Source: Poecilobothrus nobilitatus
Lineage: Eukaryota; Arthropoda; Insecta; Diptera; Dolichopodidae
NCBI GenBank assembly: GCA_947095535.1
Contig: OX352772.1
Coordinates: forward strand, 315,342,018-315,406,017
DNA length: 64,000 nucleotides
Direction of reading: 5' to 3'
Shown: one piece after another, positions 61,320 to 64,000 of the stretch
Layout: each line of letters opens with the position of its first letter
How positions within the stretch are numbered: the stretch's first letter is position 1
The notes under the pieces: model-generated
What the model was told of the DNA's origin: nothing
Database searches by the model: none
Seen by the model: only the letters and a program-made list of their open reading frames with translations
Program-made: the position numbers and the translations under genes

Positions 61320-61790
61320 TAAGCGATGAAAAAATGTATCGGGTCTTGGCACTGCGAAAAAGCGTCTAATGAAATTAGAACTAAAAGCAAAAAATGAAAT
61401 AACATCTAAAATTTTACTGTTTTTTAGATCATATTAGAAAAAACAACTAACAATTTTAGTGAAATAAGATCTAATTATGAAGGAAATAACATATAATATT
61501 AAAATGAAATTACATCTAAAAATCAAAAAAAAAACAAAAATAAAAATGAAATATGATCTAAAAAAAATATCTTCCAAAACCCAAAACAAAATAATTTACA
61601 TAATTTATAATAAGTTTAAATTTATATAAAAACTTGCAAAGTTTCTTGCACAATGGTACGGCAGGTGTTGATCATAAAATTCACAAAACAAAATCCTTAA
61701 GACGAAATATCCAAAAATAAAATTCTCAAAGACAAATTCCTAAAAGGCAAAATCTCCAAAGACAAAATCTTTGTATTAAATCTAAAAGAA
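61320..61790 (+). repeat. two degenerate short tandem arrays
   Basis: Positions 61370-61565 repeat variants of ATGAAATAACATCTAAAA. Positions 61670-61790 repeat variants of AAAGACAAAATCTCCAAAGA (for example AAGACGAAATATCCAAA, AAGGCAAAATCTCC). Period is roughly 17-35 bp and variable. No family was recognised. Confidence 0.6.
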
Positions 61791-61819
61791 AATATAATAT
61801 ATATATTTATATATATATA

Positions 61820-62520
61820 TACTAGATGACTCGGCAAACATTTGTAACACTTTTTCTAAAATGAATAGCTATACATTAACAAAACCACTAAAATCCGTAA
61901 CTATTCTTAATACTAATTTATCTAAAAACTATATTTTACTCGTAGTATAAAAACTATGACGTGTTTTCGAAAAAAAAAAAAATAAATTTCGATGAAATTC
62001 ATTTACTGGACATTTTTAAAGGTGTAGAATCCAAAAAAGCAAAAAACAAATATTTATTTTGAAAATTTCGCGTCGGCAAAAACTTTTTATCAGCATAACT
62101 CACGTAATTCTTATCTGAGTAGAATGACATTTTGGTATAGAGGTTAATATTATGATTAGGACCACCGTCAAAAACTTTGAGATCAGAAATGGTAGTGGAA
62201 CCCCTTCATAATGTTCGAATAAAGTACGAATTGTTCTAAAAAACCATGTGATCAGACAAAAAAGTCTCGGATTTCAATCAAATTTGGTATACGGGTTGGT
62301 CTTACGCTCCTGCATCAGGACACAAAATTTGAAGTCTGTAGCTTTGATAAGTCCGTCTTAAAATATCCGAATACGAATATTGTTTAATATGTATAATATA
62401 TGATATATAATGATGTTAAATATATGACATAGTAATTGTTATACGATTTAAATAAAATTTGGTATAAAAGAGTTGCCAAGTGATATCGATGTATAATGAA
62501 AATGTTGCATCATGAAAATG
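61820..62520 (+). repeat. probable interspersed repeat starting ATACTAGATGACTCGGC
   Basis: Begins right after a (TA)n tract with ATACTAGATGACTCGGCAAA, a form often seen at the start of insect interspersed repeats (CTAG.TGACCCGGCAAAC). A GC-richer body follows (AGGACCACCGTCAAAAACTT, GGTCTTACGCTCCTGCATCA, AATTTGAAGTCTGTAGCTTT). Near the end ATGAAAATGTTGC is tandemly repeated at about 62498-62543. No coding frame. The class is unknown. Confidence 0.4.
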
Positions 62521-62543
62521 TTGCTGAAACATGAAAATGTTAC

Positions 62544-63190
62544 TGAGCTTTGATGCAACATAAAAAAAAATAAATAAAAAGGCTGTTAAATACATTAAGG
62601 CCGCTATTCCACATGAATATTTGCATCATTTTTTATTGTCAGTAATTAAGACTGTAAATGATAGTAAAAAATTATAAGATACTACACATCAATATTAGAA
62701 TCATCATTTTCGTATCAATAATTTTAAGATTTGGTAAGTATCTGAACATTTTATTCGCTGTTTTACCAAAGCATTTACCGACAATGGAGCGTACTATATG
62801 GAATTTGAAATGTAATTTCTGAACAAATTTTTATTTCATTGATCTGTTAATATCTATAAATTTGAAAACAAATTTTATATAAAAGAGAGAATTGAAATTT
62901 TTAACCTAAATAAATTGGCGCTACAAAAGATAAGTAGGTATATAAATATTTGAATTATAATTATTTATTCTATTATTCTAGTATACATACAATAACTTCT
63001 AAAAATATACATACGTACAATATCACTTTTTCACTTAAATTGTTTGTATTACATAAAAAATGAAAGGATACTTTTTCTAATTATCACTGTATTTTTTAAA
63101 ATTAAAATTATCTAAATACAAACTATTAAAATTACGAAGAAAACTATCAAAACTACTATTAAAATCAAAAGTGTTACTTGTACATGTAAG
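62544..63190. other. AT-rich DNA, nothing recognised
   Basis: No supported frame, RNA gene or repeat family. Confidence 0.6.
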
Positions 63191-63480
63191 AAGAACAGAG
63201 TTGATATAAAATGCCTATCTCTTCGTAAGAAGAGTGCCGCAGAAAAAAGTGTATACACTTAGAAAACTAATTCTTAAGGAATAATTTTTATGGAATTTTT
63301 AAGGAATAAGAAGATGGAGCCACCCTAACAACACATGACGCAGAACAATCTACCATGAATTGACTAAATGTAACATCACCTGAAACGACACCAAAATGTC
63401 AGAGTGAAACCGGATAAAATGATGATGTCAAGTGGAAGCCCTGTGCTGCCAGGAGTAGTAAAGAAAAAAACTAACAGCTT
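63190..63480 (+). repeat. GC-richer island, possible retroelement remnant
   Basis: GGAGCCACCCTAACAACACA, TCACCTGAAACGACACC and GGAAGCCCTGTGCTGCCAGG followed by AGTAGTAAAG and an A-rich tail resemble a LINE 3' untranslated end. There is no coding support, so the class is a guess. Confidence 0.3.
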
Positions 63481-64000
63481 TTCTCTAAGATCAAAAAGAT
63501 TTAAATCATAATAACTAACTTAAAATAAATAAAGGAAAAAAAACTTCAGATAAAAGTATATAGTAAAGAATTCTTCTTTTGACTTGTTTAAAGGTTTCCA
63601 AAACGTCAAAACTTTTTTGTTTCATAAAATTTGCAGTTTTTGGAAAAAAATTATTCATATTCTAAAAAAACTAAATTTTATTGAATTAATACTGTATGTA
63701 CTAGTATATAATATAATATAATATTAAACTAAGACAAAAGAGTATAGTTATATAACGGTATTCTTTAACATTTTGTAATATACAAGATTTTTTGCAAAGA
63801 AAATTAAAAAAAAAAATGTATAAAAAATTATTTTAAAATGTTGTTGTTTTGAAAGTCCATTTAAATTTTGTGTTTTATATACGTAGTCCTCTTCCTCTTA
63901 AAAATTTTCGCTTTAAATAATTAATTTACTTTCATTCATTATTTGAAATTCTTTAACCGAAATAAAAATTTCTAAATTATTAATTTGCTTTTTTTTATTT
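63481..64000. other. AT-rich DNA, nothing recognised
   Basis: No supported frame, RNA gene or repeat family up to the window edge. Confidence 0.6.

Overview
This window is a very AT-rich (by eye well over 70% A+T), gene-poor stretch of eukaryotic, almost certainly insect, DNA. The best clue to the host is a family of non-coding repeats at 5554-6846, 7011-7250 and 28714-30924. Their architecture matches the Drosophila INE-1/DINE-1 ('mini-me') elements: a TATACCC...GGGTATA hairpin at the start, a GAGTCGAT..AGCCATGT core, a (GTCC)n run, an ACGGGTAT subterminal inverted repeat, a small hairpin, and an end like TTCTTCCTCGTTTT. I therefore infer a fly (Diptera), species unknown. No intact host gene, rRNA or functional tRNA gene was found. 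The window is probably intergenic or inside a very long intron.

Layout. Positions 1-11847 hold the end of a repeat cut by the window edge, a tRNA-derived SINE with a clean target-site duplication (550-707), a foldback-like array (about 1265-1615) and two INE-1-like elements. A 200-base assembly gap (11848-12047) is followed directly by an uninterrupted (ATT)n array to about 12729. Positions 12900-14500 carry a second SINE, a cluster of both-strand CTCATAA-type motifs and a second family of hairpin-ended repeats, called family C here. Positions 16700-18015 are a dead, 5'-truncated non-LTR retrotransposon with a recognisable reverse transcriptase. From about 19300 to 28700 the sequence is mostly low-complexity, with long poly-T/poly-pyrimidine stretches. 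A 2.2-kb INE-1-like element with nested tandem repeats lies at 28714-30924, and a 1.3-kb two-unit family C element at 31973-33275. Positions 35829-37520 hold older family C copies.

From 37500 to 47000 there is little beyond AT-rich DNA, a Helitron-like fragment (44720-44936) and (TA)n arrays. Positions 47490-52000 are a repeat cluster: an old repeat pair, three SINEs, a family C copy and an internally deleted mariner transposon of the DD41D type with both terminal inverted repeats (50709-51595). Positions 54001-60560 hold three more family C copies, one with two consecutive 3' termini and one whose core looks replaced by an unrelated short-repeat sequence, plus a weak C-type-lectin-like open frame (56744-57010) and a decayed INE-1-like copy. 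The last 3.5 kb contain degenerate short tandem repeats and two repeat-like islands.

Nothing here forms a gene pathway. The coherent story is transposon biology: at least two related non-autonomous rolling-circle (Helentron-associated) families, a hairpin-rich SINE family, and fossils of LINE and mariner elements. All family assignments rest on reading and memory of family features, not on database searches.
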